NCBI GenBank assembly: GCA_022071955.1
Contig: JAJVIM010000005.1
Location: forward strand, 62,001 to 126,000
From: Anaerolineae bacterium
Lineage (GTDB): Bacteria; Chloroflexota; Anaerolineae; 4572-78; J111
Direction of reading: 5' to 3'
DNA length: 64,000 nucleotides
In this document: piece after piece, positions 18,329 to 27,087 of the stretch
Numbering within the stretch: position 1 is the stretch's first letter
How the letters are laid out: every line of letters begins with the position of its first letter
Made by a program: the position numbers and the translations under genes
The notes under the pieces: model-generated
Told to the model about the DNA's origin: nothing
Seen by the model: the letters and a program-made list of their open reading frames with translations, nothing else
The model's database searches: none

Positions 18329-18676
18329 ATGGCCGAGGCGCACCGGTATGTCGAGGCGGGGCACAAAAAGGGAATGTTGTCATCACCCTGGTGGGACAGA
18401 ATGATATCAAATGAACACAGCCCGAAACGTGATGCAGACCGGCCAAGGGTCTATCAAATCAGGCTCCAGGGCCATCTGGATTGCAAATGGATAGACTGGT
18501 TTGAAGGGCTGACCATCAGCCTGGCAGAAGATGGCCATACGCTCCTGACCGGCCCGGTCGTTGATCAGGCGGCGCTCCACGGATTACTCAAAAAGGTGCG
18601 CGACCTGGGAATGCCATTGCTTGCGGTAAATTCCGTTGAACCCGGCTCGCAAGATAGGGCAGAGATCAAGCCCTGA
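18329..18676 (+). CDS. Conserved small protein of unknown function
   Basis: This is a 115-residue frame directly after the DUF2306 stop. The conserved-looking part begins around residue 38 (RVYQIRLQGHLDCKWIDWF) and runs to LLKKVRDLGMPLLAVN. It has an alternating pattern that suggests a small alpha/beta domain. No family is recognised with confidence. The start is uncertain: ATGs at 18374 and 18401 are possible and none has a strong ribosome site. Confidence 0.5.
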   Translation: MAEAHRYVEAGHKKGMLSSPWWDRMISNEHSPKRDADRPRVYQIRLQGHLDCKWIDWFEGLTISLAEDGHTLLTGPVVDQAALHGLLKKVRDLGMPLLAVNSVEPGSQDRAEIKP

Positions 18677-18740
18677 AATGCAAGGATTTAGACGGCCCGG
18701 CTAATCATTAATTACAAATAAACAAATAAACAGGTGACTC

Positions 18741-19250
18741 ATGAATAATCTGGTTCTTTCCTTTATTAGCGTCATCCTCATTGGGCTTGGCGCAACGCTT
18801 ACGTTTGATCTTTGGGCGCTGTTTCTCAAATATGCTTTTAAAATTACGCCTTCCAACATCTGTCTGGTCGGGCGCTGGCTTAGCTATATGCCAGAAGGAG
18901 TCTTTACGCATTCAAATATTGGATCCACTCCACGGAAGAGCGCAGAATGCACGGTAGGGTGGATCGCTCACTACATGATTGGCATCACGCTTGCCATTGT
19001 TTTTGTGGCCGTAGCAGGTAACAACTGGCTTCAGTATCCAACACCGACCCCCGCCATCGTTTTTGGGGTTGTTACGGTTTTGGCGCCATTTTCCATTATG
19101 CAACCTTCATTTGGGCTTGGATTTGCTGCCTCAAAGCTGGCCAATCCTACGCAGGCAAGAGTTCGCAGTTTGATGAATCATATTGCGTTTGGCATAGGTC
19201 TTTACCTTTTCGCATTGTTGGTCAACTGGCTGTTACAGGTAATCGCTTAA
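18741..19250 (+). CDS. DUF2938 family membrane protein
   Basis: This 169-residue protein has four hydrophobic segments: LSFISVILIGLGATLTFDLW, HYMIGITLAIVFVAVAG, IVFGVVTVLAPFSIMQPSFG and IAFGIGLYLFALLVNWLLQ. The arrangement, with NICLVGRWLSYMPEGVF between the first two, matches DUF2938 integral membrane proteins. The function is unknown. It closes the group of small genes downstream of the MalT-like regulator. Confidence 0.75.
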   Translation: MNNLVLSFISVILIGLGATLTFDLWALFLKYAFKITPSNICLVGRWLSYMPEGVFTHSNIGSTPRKSAECTVGWIAHYMIGITLAIVFVAVAGNNWLQYPTPTPAIVFGVVTVLAPFSIMQPSFGLGFAASKLANPTQARVRSLMNHIAFGIGLYLFALLVNWLLQVIA

Positions 19251-19316
19251 CATGGCTGTGCCGGCTACTTTAGCCAGCCGACGGGGTTTAGCTGCGTATT
19301 TCACTCAATCACGCAA

Positions 19317-19943
19317 TCACGGGGAAGAATGATCGACCAACCGGGCCGGGAGGTGCGCATCCAGGCCGGCTTTAACCTTCGTTACGGTTAGGTGGGGGTA
19401 ATCTCGACCGATAGTTATGAGGAATTCCTGGTGAGAGCGTCCCTGCCGGTAATCCGGTTCTTTGGATGGATGCCGCAGGTAACGGTCAATCAGGCTAAGA
19501 TCGTTAGCGATCATCAACGAAGCGGTGTAAAACAGCAGGTTCCGGCTACCATACATCGACGACCCCAGAATTTTGTGGCTGCCCAGGCAAATATCAGAGT
19601 GGCCCTGCTGGGATAACCCGGCGATGCCCAGAGTTTGGAGCGCCTCGATGATGAAGGTGTTGATACGCCAAAAGTGCTCCTGAAAATGAAGCTGGTGGTC
19701 CACCTGAATCACCACCGAAATCACCACCATCCCCGGCGACAGCACCACTGTGCCGCCGCCGCCGCGCCGCCGGATAACAGGCACGCCATCTTCCAGGCAG
19801 CGCGCCTCGTGCACTTCCAGCGCGGCCTGATTGCTGCGGCCCAGCACAACGGCAATCCAGTCCGGCTCCCAGGTGCGATAAGCCCACTTTTCGCCGCCGC
19901 GCACCCGGTTAATTAAATCCTCATCTAAATTGATAGTGGTCAT
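19317..19943 (-). CDS. lplA: Lipoate-protein ligase A family protein
   Basis: This 208-residue enzyme has the LplA/BPL fold that attaches lipoate to lysines of lipoyl domains. Visible are the nucleotide/lipoate loop VIRRRGGGGTVVLSPG near residue 58 and the catalytic-lysine motif LGSHKILGSSM. It lacks a C-terminal accessory domain, as in short bacterial ligases. ATG at 19943 is used. A TTG three codons earlier is less likely. It is the last gene of the aco-like operon, which contains three likely lipoylated products if the neighbouring third E2 is counted. This context indicates a dedicated ligase for the E2 and GcvH-like proteins. Confidence 0.82.
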   Translation of the reverse strand: MTTINLDEDLINRVRGGEKWAYRTWEPDWIAVVLGRSNQAALEVHEARCLEDGVPVIRRRGGGGTVVLSPGMVVISVVIQVDHQLHFQEHFWRINTFIIEALQTLGIAGLSQQGHSDICLGSHKILGSSMYGSRNLLFYTASLMIANDLSLIDRYLRHPSKEPDYRQGRSHQEFLITIGRDYPHLTVTKVKAGLDAHLPARLVDHSSP

Positions 19944-20022
19944 CGGGTGCAAGTTTAATCCCTTTGCTGCGGGTAATGGGGTCGATCACCACTTGTTTGG
20001 TCATACCGTGGCTCCCCATCAA

Positions 20023-20691
20023 TTACGCCATCTGGCTAAACTCCCGGCCGTGAAGGGTGCGGGAGAAGAAGTAAAACATAAAATGAGAAATACGGCTTAA
20101 CGGAATCCAGATGAGCAACGCATCAACCGTCAGCATGTGCAGGCTGAACAACACCTCGTACCGAAACCAGAGATGATGGGTCATCATATAGCCTGTCAAC
20201 ATTGGCAAAAAGACTGCCGCCAGATTGAGCCAGTCGGCCGGGCCGGTGAGCATTTTGAGGATGGGGTGAAGCAGTCGGTTGGTGGCCAGGGCCGCCATCG
20301 CCGCGATGGTTCCCGCCGCCAGCCAATCGACAATTGGCGTGGGCAGCGTTGGCCAGCCCAACCCAATCAGGCTTTTCCAGACCAGCATGTGGGGCGTGCC
20401 CAGAAAAATAACCACCAGCAGCCCCAGATGAAACAGGCCGCCGGCCAGAAAAGTGACGGGGTTGGCGTTAAATGTATTTTTTACCAACGGGATAAACGGC
20501 CAAATCACCCAGCTTTTCAGGTAAGACTGCCCAACAGCCTTCAACCGATTGGGCCGGGCCGGGTTGTGACCGGCCACATGGCCCAACAGCACCAACCGGA
20601 CTAGCCGGTACAGCATTCCGGCGATAAATACCAGCAGCGCTACCTGAAACAATGGTCCGCGCGCAAATTCAAGGATAGCCGACCAATTCAT
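20023..20691 (-). CDS. Membrane cytochrome b-like subunit (HdrE/NarI gamma-like)
   Basis: This 222-residue protein has five or six membrane helices: LFQVALLVFIAGMLYRLVR, FLAGGLFHLGLLVVIFLG, DWLAAGTIAAMAALA, LAAVFLPMLTGYMMTHHLW and LHMLTVDALLIWIPLS. The helix-embedded histidines (GLFHLG, THHLW, SLHML, ISHFM) are of the kind that ligate two haems b in the nitrate-reductase gamma/HdrE/DsrM family. Such subunits exchange electrons with quinone. It lies 23 bases after the E3 gene and in the same transcript as a HdrD-like protein. It is probably the membrane anchor of a Hdr-like electron-transfer complex. Confidence 0.8.
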   Translation of the reverse strand: MNWSAILEFARGPLFQVALLVFIAGMLYRLVRLVLLGHVAGHNPARPNRLKAVGQSYLKSWVIWPFIPLVKNTFNANPVTFLAGGLFHLGLLVVIFLGTPHMLVWKSLIGLGWPTLPTPIVDWLAAGTIAAMAALATNRLLHPILKMLTGPADWLNLAAVFLPMLTGYMMTHHLWFRYEVLFSLHMLTVDALLIWIPLSRISHFMFYFFSRTLHGREFSQMA

Positions 20692-20714
20692 ACCTCACCG
20701 TAGTCCTGTAGTTG

Positions 20715-22097
20715 CTACATCGGCGGGATGTACAACGCCTGGCCCAGCACGGCCCGGCCCGCCTCGACCATACTTTCGCTGAGGGTGGGGTGCACCCGCA
20801 CCGCCCAGGCCCAATCCTCGGCCAGCGCTTCCAGTTGAATGGCCAGCGCCGCCTCCGCCACCAGCTCGGTGGCCCGGTGGCCAATTATGTGCGCGCCTAA
20901 AATTTTGCCCTGTTTTTTGTTGGCCACCAGTTTGATGCCGCCCTCGGTTTCATTCAGCCCGCCGGCGCGAGAGTTGCTGTCTAAAGCGATGTTAATCACT
21001 TCCAGCTCGTAGCCGGCCTCCTCGGCCTGATCTTCCGTCAGCCCCACGCAGCCCACCTCCGGAATGGTGAAAGCGAAGCGCGGCAGCAGCCGCCGGTCGA
21101 GTTGCCGGGGCCGCCCCAGCGCATTTTCGGCGGCGATTAACCCCTCCACCGTGGCCACGGAAGAATAAAACGGCGCGCCGACCACGTCGCCCACGGCGTA
21201 GATGCCGGGCACGCTGCTTTGCTGGTGCGGGTCAACCACCACCGCCCCGCCGCGCTCCGCATCGAGCTTAACCCCCACCTCGGCCAGCCCCAGCCCAACG
21301 GTGTTGGGGCGGCGTCCGGCCCACAGCAGTTGGTCAACGGTCAGTTCCGTTTCGCCTTTGCGGGAGGCAATTACCGCCTGCACGCCGCTGCCGGTTTTTA
21401 CCGCCGATTTAATGACGGCGTTAGTGAACATCTGGATGCCCTGCTCTCGCAGCGCCCCCTGCAACCGCTGGCCAATATCGTAATCCTCCGCCGGCAGGGG
21501 GTAAGCCCCGTCGATAACCAGGGTTGCTTTACAGCCCAACGCCGCGTACAGGGTGGCAAATTCAAGCTCCACCGGCCCGCCGCCCAAAATCAGGGCGTGG
21601 CCGGGCAGCGGTTCCAGGTTCATAGCCTGATGCGGCGTGGTCACGGCGTCGGGGTCAATGCCCTCCGGCGGCGCGGCCCAGCGCGCCCCGGTGGCAATAA
21701 CGATGGCTCGTTCCGCTTGCAACGTTTGTCCATTAACCGCCACCGTTTTGGGGCCGGCCAGCCGGGCCGTCCCGGCGACAACTTCCACGCCGCAAACCGG
21801 CAGCAGGGCGCTCAAGCCTTCGCGCAAGTCATCGCTTACCTGCCGCGCTCGTTCCACCACTTTGGCCGGGTTGAGGCTGGCCTGGCCCACCTCAATTCCC
21901 ATCTCCCCGGCCCGGCCAATGCGCCGGAACAGCTCCACACTGGCCAGCATACTGGTCAACGGGATGCAGTTGCGGTTAACGCAGTTGCCGCCCAGTTCTG
22001 CCTGCTCAATCATGGTCACACTCGCCCCCAGTTGGGTAGCGCGAATAGCCGCCGCTACGCCGCCGGTGCCGCCGCCAATAACAATAATATCCGGCAT
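20715..22097 (-). CDS. lpdA: Dihydrolipoamide dehydrogenase (E3)
   Basis: This 460-residue flavoprotein reoxidises dihydrolipoyl groups. The N-terminal FAD site is IVIGGGTGGVAAAIRA. The redox disulfide C39/C44 is in GGNCVNRNCIPL. The second Rossmann motif is ALILGGGPVELEFA, and the FAD motif is GIYAVGDV. The C-terminal catalytic His-Glu dyad is in HPTLSESM. The residues after the disulfide are PLTS where classical E3 has PSK, a small departure. It begins 11 bases after the E2 stop and is followed at 23 bases by the HdrE-like membrane gene. It can therefore serve both NAD reduction and, speculatively, a quinone-linked branch. Confidence 0.93.
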   Translation of the reverse strand: MPDIIVIGGGTGGVAAAIRATQLGASVTMIEQAELGGNCVNRNCIPLTSMLASVELFRRIGRAGEMGIEVGQASLNPAKVVERARQVSDDLREGLSALLPVCGVEVVAGTARLAGPKTVAVNGQTLQAERAIVIATGARWAAPPEGIDPDAVTTPHQAMNLEPLPGHALILGGGPVELEFATLYAALGCKATLVIDGAYPLPAEDYDIGQRLQGALREQGIQMFTNAVIKSAVKTGSGVQAVIASRKGETELTVDQLLWAGRRPNTVGLGLAEVGVKLDAERGGAVVVDPHQQSSVPGIYAVGDVVGAPFYSSVATVEGLIAAENALGRPRQLDRRLLPRFAFTIPEVGCVGLTEDQAEEAGYELEVINIALDSNSRAGGLNETEGGIKLVANKKQGKILGAHIIGHRATELVAEAALAIQLEALAEDWAWAVRVHPTLSESMVEAGRAVLGQALYIPPM

Positions 22098-22108
22098 AAT
22101 TACCCTCC

Positions 22109-23440
22109 TTAACCCAACAAAATCCGATAGGGATTGCTCAGAATGTTGCTCAGCGTGCGCAGAAAATCTGCGCCCGGCGCGCCGTCTACCAGGCAGTGGT
22201 CGATGGTCAGGCTCAAAGCCATTAGCGAGCGTTTGGTAATTTCGCCCTGATAAATGGCCGGTTTTTCATTGATCCGGCCCACGCCCAAAATGGCCACTTC
22301 CGGCAGGTTGATGATGGGAGTGAAGAAATCGGTGCCGTACGCGCCCAGATTGGTCACGGTGAAGGTGCTGCCGGTGATCTCGTCCATCCCCAGCGAACCG
22401 TCTCTGGCTCCGGCAGCCAGCCGTTGGGTTTCCAGCGCAATTTCGGCCACGCTTTTCTTGTCGGCGTTACGCACTACGGCCACCAGCAGCCCTTCGTCTA
22501 ACGCTACCGCCATGCCAATATGAATTTCCGAGAGCAACTGAATCTCGTCGCCGTTGAGCGTGGCGTTGAGGCGCGGGTGCTGTTTGAGGGCTTTGGCCAC
22601 GGCCTTGATGATTAAATCGGTGTAGGTCAGGGTAAATTCGGTTTTGAGCTGGGTGCGCAGCTTGACCAGTTCGGTCACGTCCACCTCGGTGGTTACGGTA
22701 ACCTGAGCGGCCTGCCGCAAACTCTCCAGCATATGCTCGGCAATGGTTTGACGCATCCCGCTGAAGGGGACCGCGCCCGCCGGCGCTGCCGCCGCCGGTT
22801 GGGGAGCCAGAAAAGCCTCAACATCCGCTTCGGTGATACGCCCACCGGGGCCGCTGCCCCGCACCTGAGCCAGATCGACTCCACGCTCGCGGGCCAGCCA
22901 TTTGGCGCTGGACGTGGCCGGGGGTTCCGCCGCTTTTTTGGCCGCCTGATCGGCCACGTATTTTTCAATGTCAGTTTCGGTTACCCGGCCTTTGGGGCCG
23001 GTGCCGGTCACTTCGGCCAGATTGACACCTTTATCTTTGGCCAGCTTGCGCGCCGCCGGCGAGGCCAGCACAAAGCCGCCTTCGGTTGTGGGTGGCGCGG
23101 CCGGAGTCGGTGGGGCTGCTGCCGCCTTGGCCGGAGCGCCTGCCACTTCCACCACCGCTACGTCCTCAATCGCTTCAGACTCCGCCGCCGACGGCGCCGG
23201 TTCGTCCGGCTGCAACACCCAGCCGATAATGGCCCCCACGGGCCGCATCTGTTTGACTTCGGTGATGGGATGCAAAATTCCGGCCACCGAGGCTTGTACC
23301 TCGTAGGTGATTTTCTTGCTTTCCACCACCACCAGGGCGTCTTCCACGGCGACGTTATCGCCGGGCTGTTTCAGCCACTTCACAACCCGGCCTTCTTTCA
23401 TGGCCATTCCCAGTTTGGGCATTACAATTTTGGTTGCCAC
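22109..23440 (-). CDS. Dihydrolipoamide acetyltransferase E2 with two subunit-binding domains (acetoin type)
   Basis: This 443-residue E2 has a lipoyl domain (1-80) with K43 in ESKKITYEV. It then has two consecutive peripheral subunit-binding domains. The first is at about 126-165 (LASPAARKLAKDKGVNL, GTGPKGRV). The second is at about 180-217 (AKWLARERGVDLAQV, GSGPGGRI). The acyltransferase domain ends with DHCLVDGAPGADFL, so HxxxDG is intact with Cys after His. Most bacterial E2s have one such domain. It is cotranscribed with E3, E1 alpha and E1 beta and with the genes for a GcvH-like carrier, so the extra domain might dock an additional partner. Confidence 0.93.
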   Translation of the reverse strand: MATKIVMPKLGMAMKEGRVVKWLKQPGDNVAVEDALVVVESKKITYEVQASVAGILHPITEVKQMRPVGAIIGWVLQPDEPAPSAAESEAIEDVAVVEVAGAPAKAAAAPPTPAAPPTTEGGFVLASPAARKLAKDKGVNLAEVTGTGPKGRVTETDIEKYVADQAAKKAAEPPATSSAKWLARERGVDLAQVRGSGPGGRITEADVEAFLAPQPAAAAPAGAVPFSGMRQTIAEHMLESLRQAAQVTVTTEVDVTELVKLRTQLKTEFTLTYTDLIIKAVAKALKQHPRLNATLNGDEIQLLSEIHIGMAVALDEGLLVAVVRNADKKSVAEIALETQRLAAGARDGSLGMDEITGSTFTVTNLGAYGTDFFTPIINLPEVAILGVGRINEKPAIYQGEITKRSLMALSLTIDHCLVDGAPGADFLRTLSNILSNPYRILLG

Positions 23441-23526
23441 GGTTGAATTTCCTCCGATTTTATCAAAATGAGTCGATGTTTTTTGAGAGTCGATAAGCTA
23501 CGCTTTTTGACTCCGATTTGTTGACG

Positions 23527-24510
23527 CTACCGGTTGAACACTCCCTGCCGGGTGGCTTCGGCCAAACAGTGGGCCACATTGACCACGCGGGGGCCGTGGT
23601 TGGTTAAGCGCACGGTAACGTTTTGGCCCGGATAAACTTCGATGGAGCGTTCACCATCCAAAGCAATAGTGCAGACCTGCGGGTTCAGGGTGATCTCCTC
23701 CCCAATGGCCAGCCGCCGATGCTCACGGATGTCCACCTCGGCGACCAGACCGGGGGCGACCGGGGCCAGAACCCGCCCCTGCCCCTGGCCAACGGCCACA
23801 TACAAACCATGCGGCTCCTGCGGCGTCACCGGTTGCAGGCCGGCCCCAATCGATGACATGCCAATCCCTCCCGGCACAGCCTGGGCCAGTACAATTTCCT
23901 GAATGTGGCTGGGTTCCCAAATGGCCCGCGAGCCAATCCACAGGTCAGAACAGGCCACTACATCCACCAGAGCCATATCCACCCATTGCTGGTTGATAAA
24001 AATATCCATCCGCTTGGCCAGATAAGTGACTTTTTCCAGCTCAACTTGCCCAAGCGCCAGCAGCCCGGCGGCTATGCCGGCCACGGTGCCTTCAATCATG
24101 GTTGAAAAAACGTTGTTGGTGCCGGTAGAAATGGAAATCAGGGGGACATCGCCGCAACCTTTGGCCACCACCCGATTGGTGCCATCGCCGCCCAGTACAA
24201 TGATGGCCCCGGCCTCCATCGCTTTAAAGCGCCGGCCCGCTTCGGTGGAGTCATCTTCGGTGGCGGCCACGGTCATATCCAGAATCGATGCCTGCAATGA
24301 TGACAGGTGCAGCCCATCCAGAGCCTGCTCGCCCAGGCCGTAGTAATCGGGCATAAAACTGACCTGGGCTACGCCCAGCGCATCCAGCGCCAGTAGAATA
24401 CGTTGCAGTATGTTGCCCTTTTCGTTGTTGTCAAACACAGAACCGTGCGCCACCAGGCGGCGAATGTCCTTGCCTGAGGCGGGGTTAGCCACAATACCGA
24501 CCAGACTCAT
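23527..24510 (-). CDS. acoX: AcoX-like ATP-NAD kinase family protein
   Basis: This 327-residue protein of the NAD-kinase/diacylglycerol-kinase fold starts with LVGIVANPASGKDIRRL. It has the GGDG nucleotide motif in IVLGGDGTNRVVAKG and SISTGTNNVFS soon after, both typical of the AcoX subgroup found in acetoin-degradation operons. The exact reaction of AcoX is not settled. ATG at 24510 is used, because the longer frame would overlap the preceding Lin0512 gene. Its presence between E2/E3 and dehydrogenase genes supports calling this an aco-type cluster. Confidence 0.83.
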   Translation of the reverse strand: MSLVGIVANPASGKDIRRLVAHGSVFDNNEKGNILQRILLALDALGVAQVSFMPDYYGLGEQALDGLHLSSLQASILDMTVAATEDDSTEAGRRFKAMEAGAIIVLGGDGTNRVVAKGCGDVPLISISTGTNNVFSTMIEGTVAGIAAGLLALGQVELEKVTYLAKRMDIFINQQWVDMALVDVVACSDLWIGSRAIWEPSHIQEIVLAQAVPGGIGMSSIGAGLQPVTPQEPHGLYVAVGQGQGRVLAPVAPGLVAEVDIREHRRLAIGEEITLNPQVCTIALDGERSIEVYPGQNVTVRLTNHGPRVVNVAHCLAEATRQGVFNR

Positions 24511-24536
24511 GTTGATTAGCCGTTCCTTTGTTTTGT

Positions 24537-24935
24537 TTATGAAAGATCTTTTTGCCACGCGGCCAGTACCCGGTCCATATCCACCGAAACGGTGATGGCG
24601 GCGTTGGCCACGTAAGTTTCGTCAGAGGTATCGCCCAACTCGGCTCGATGGAGGCAGCGGGTAATCATCCCGCCGGCCACCACTTTGAGGTGCTTGCGGC
24701 CAAAAGGCACAGCCTCAAGCACCTCGGCCGGGTTCACCCGTTCCGGGTAGGGGCAGGCAATGAGCACATCCACTACCATATCGTTGAGGTCTGCCAGGCG
24801 GGCCACTTCCAGCAGCCCTATCAGACAATTGCTGGTCATTGCATTTTTGACGGCTTTTTGAGCCGCCCGGGTAGGGTCTTGCCCATGCTGGTCAATCCCC
24901 ATCCCCATTTCCACAATAAACTTTTTGAGATTCAT
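24537..24935 (-). CDS. Lin0512 family protein
   Basis: This 132-residue protein begins KKFIVEMGMGIDQHGQDPT and continues with ARLADLNDMVVDVLIACPYP. The conserved start and length match the Lin0512 family, small proteins of unknown function often found near AcoX and 2-oxoacid dehydrogenase genes. GGAGA lies before the ATG. It sits between the SDR and acoX genes. Confidence 0.75.
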   Translation of the reverse strand: MNLKKFIVEMGMGIDQHGQDPTRAAQKAVKNAMTSNCLIGLLEVARLADLNDMVVDVLIACPYPERVNPAEVLEAVPFGRKHLKVVAGGMITRCLHRAELGDTSDETYVANAAITVSVDMDRVLAAWQKDLS

Positions 24936-24951
24936 ATTTTCTCCGCGATTT

Positions 24952-24984
24952 AACCCGGTCAGGCCAATCCGACCTGACCGGGTT
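24952..24984. terminator. 12-bp stem-loop between SDR and Lin0512 genes
   Basis: AACCCGGTCAGG at 24952-24963 pairs perfectly with 24973-24984 across a 9-base loop. A run of Ts follows on the plus strand. For the minus-strand operon it is a hairpin without a T tract, so it may act in RNA processing or attenuation. For antisense transcription it has intrinsic-terminator form. Confidence 0.6.
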
Positions 24985-25020
24985 TTTTTAGAGATTTTTA
25001 TTACGGGTGACGGTTATGGA

Positions 25021-25800
25021 TTAGTGGAACGTAAAGCCTCCATCTACATTAACGGCCTGGCCCGTTACATGGTCAGCCGTGGCGAAATAAACCGCCAAAT
25101 CGCCCATGTCTTCCGGTGTCTGGGCCACGCCCTGCGGAATCAGAACATCCTGATGGCGTTTCCAGGATTCATCCATAGTTTCCCCCGGCAGTTTCCACTT
25201 TTCTGCCAGGCCGGTGGGGCCATACCACATGCCCGTGCCAATAATGCCGGGGCAAATGGCGTTGACAGTAATGCCGGTGCGCTTCAATTCCTTGGCCAGG
25301 GCGTTGGTAAAGCCCACTACAGCAAATTTAGAGGCGCTGTAGTGCGCCAGGTCGGGGAAACCCTCTTTCCCGGCAATGGAGGCGGTATTGATAATGCGGC
25401 CCCAGTTTTGCGCCTTCATAAACGGAATTTCAGCTTTACAGCAGAGAAACACACCTTTGGCGTTAACATCATTAACAAAATCCCAATCTTCTTCCGTTAA
25501 ATCTTCAACCGATTTGATACTAATTACCCCGGCATTGTTTACCGCAATGTCAAGCCGGCCAAGCTGGTCAATGGTTTGTTTAACCATAGCCTGAACCTGA
25601 TCCCACTTGGTCACGTCGGTTTTAAGGGCAATGGCTCGACGCCCCAGCGCTTTAACGGCTTCGGCCACTTTCAAGGCGTTTTCTTCAATGACGTCTACTA
25701 CAGCAATGTCAGCTCCGGCTTCGGCCAGGCGCATTACAATGCCCTGCCCCAGCCCGCGTCCACCGCCGGTTACCAATGCAACTCTACCTTCAAGTTTCAC
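25021..25800 (-). CDS. SDR-family NAD(P)-dependent dehydrogenase
   Basis: This is a 259-residue classical short-chain dehydrogenase. The cofactor motif is VTGGGRGLGQGI near residue 10. D in the second acidic loop (IAVVDV) suggests NAD preference. NNAG is present, and the catalytic YSASK lies near residue 155. The C-terminus ends VTGQAVNVDGGFTFH. It begins with GTG at 25800, preceded by AGGAGA. Beside a 2,3-butanediol-type alcohol dehydrogenase and an acetoin-type dehydrogenase complex, an acetoin or diacetyl reductase role is plausible. Confidence 0.88.
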   Translation of the reverse strand: MKLEGRVALVTGGGRGLGQGIVMRLAEAGADIAVVDVIEENALKVAEAVKALGRRAIALKTDVTKWDQVQAMVKQTIDQLGRLDIAVNNAGVISIKSVEDLTEEDWDFVNDVNAKGVFLCCKAEIPFMKAQNWGRIINTASIAGKEGFPDLAHYSASKFAVVGFTNALAKELKRTGITVNAICPGIIGTGMWYGPTGLAEKWKLPGETMDESWKRHQDVLIPQGVAQTPEDMGDLAVYFATADHVTGQAVNVDGGFTFH

Positions 25801-25858
25801 AGTTATTTCTCCTAAAAACTATACTGCCTTAACCCAAAATTTGTTAAGCTGCTGATTT

Positions 25859-26938
25859 TCAGGAGGGGGATACGAGAATTTTAACGTTTTGTTCTTTGTT
25901 ATTCAGCAATTCTTCAAAGCCGCCGGCAACAATATCTTTGACCCCAATCCGGCCGGTAATCATTGGATCTGGCTGCAAGCGCCCGTCGGCGAGCATTTCG
26001 ATGACGGTATCGAATTCGTTGACGTAGGCAAAGGTGCCGATAATAGTCTTCTCAAAGAATACAATCGGGAACCAGTCCAGCGCCGCCGGATGTTCAAAGA
26101 TGCCCACCACTACGGCCCGGCCATCTTTGCGGAGACTATCGACGGCTAACTTGAGTGTGGGTTCTGCACCAACGCATTCAAAGGCGCAATCCACACCCAA
26201 ACCGTTGGTCAGATCCTGTACGGCTTTTATGGCGTCGGTACTCCTGGGGTCTATCGCCGCGGTTGCCCCGGATTTTTCGGCAAAAGCTCGCCGTCCCGCC
26301 GATGTTTCCAGTACAATAATTTGGCTGGCGCCGGCTGCTTTGGCCGCCATCGTAGTACAGATGCCAATTGGCCCGGCTCCAACAACGACCACCGTTTCGC
26401 CATCCAACAATTTGCCCCGATTAACCGCATGCACGGCAACGGCCAGCGGTTCAACCGTGGCGCCCGCTTCGAGCGATACACTATCCGGCAACTTGTACAA
26501 TACCGGAATTGGGTTTGTCCCACGAGTCACATTGAGTGTGACATATTCGGCAAACCCGCCGTCGGAGTGGCAGCCCAAAAAACCAATGCCGGTACATAAT
26601 TGGGGCAGCCCCTGTTTACAATAAACGCACTCGCCGCAGCGCAAAAGTGGGTTCGGACTAACCCGATCGCCCACTTTGTAGCCGGTGACATGCGGCCCTA
26701 CTTCTACTACTGTGCCAGCAAACTCATGACCCGGCGTGAGGGGAGCCATTCGTCCGCTGAGAGGATGAGGGGTGTTAACCTGGGTGAAGATGGGCCCGGC
26801 GGCGTACTCGTGCAGGTCGGTGCCGCAAATACCGCACCAACCTACCTGGAGTTTGACTTCGCCGGGACCGGGGGCAGGGGCTTCGGGAATATCTTGAAAT
26901 CTCACATCGCGTCGGCCATACCATACTGCTGCTTTCAT
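25859..26938 (-). CDS. Zinc alcohol dehydrogenase, 2,3-butanediol dehydrogenase-like
   Basis: This 359-residue medium-chain dehydrogenase has the catalytic-zinc cysteine in WCGICGTDLHEY. The histidine-glutamate pair is in TPGHEFAG, and the structural-zinc cysteines are in CGECVYCKQGLPQLC. The NAD site is VVVGAGPIGICTTMAAKAAG. The GTDLHEY signature and family layout match (R,R)-butanediol dehydrogenases. ATG at 26938 has GAGGAGG upstream, and an earlier in-frame start is unlikely. It would supply acetoin from butanediol to the downstream-encoded complex. Confidence 0.87.
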   Translation of the reverse strand: MKAAVWYGRRDVRFQDIPEAPAPGPGEVKLQVGWCGICGTDLHEYAAGPIFTQVNTPHPLSGRMAPLTPGHEFAGTVVEVGPHVTGYKVGDRVSPNPLLRCGECVYCKQGLPQLCTGIGFLGCHSDGGFAEYVTLNVTRGTNPIPVLYKLPDSVSLEAGATVEPLAVAVHAVNRGKLLDGETVVVVGAGPIGICTTMAAKAAGASQIIVLETSAGRRAFAEKSGATAAIDPRSTDAIKAVQDLTNGLGVDCAFECVGAEPTLKLAVDSLRKDGRAVVVGIFEHPAALDWFPIVFFEKTIIGTFAYVNEFDTVIEMLADGRLQPDPMITGRIGVKDIVAGGFEELLNNKEQNVKILVSPS

Positions 26939-26983
26939 CCCAAACCTCCTCATTACAAAATACAAAATCCAATATTAACTTGA

Positions 26984-27078
26984 GTTTAGATACGACGCCG
27001 CCATGCTGGGGCGTCGTATCTAAACCAATTTGCCGTACGTCAATACCATTTTTTAGTGATGCCCGATGGTGGGGCATC
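26984..27078. terminator. Two hairpins between E1 beta and alcohol dehydrogenase genes
   Basis: A perfect 16-bp stem (26984-26999 with 27010-27025, 10-base loop) lies in the 149-base gap. A smaller 7-bp stem is beside it (GATGCCC at 27058-27064 with 27072-27078). On the minus strand they come directly after the E1 beta stop. No strong T tract follows either, so partial termination or transcript processing is the best reading. Confidence 0.6.
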
Positions 27079-27087
27079 GCCAAATTG

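Noticed and set aside
13646..19300. TGTGCTGGCTACTTT near 13650 resembles TGTGCCGGCTACTTT near 19256, suggesting a dispersed repeat.
   Set aside because: Similarity fades within about 20 bases and only two copies are seen, so it is not called as a repeat family.
19921..20004. 27-codon minus-strand frame reading KQVVIDPITRSKG, similar to the N-terminal motif of hydrogenase large subunits.
   Set aside because: It is too short, it overlaps the lipoate ligase start, and there is no following homology. Most likely chance.
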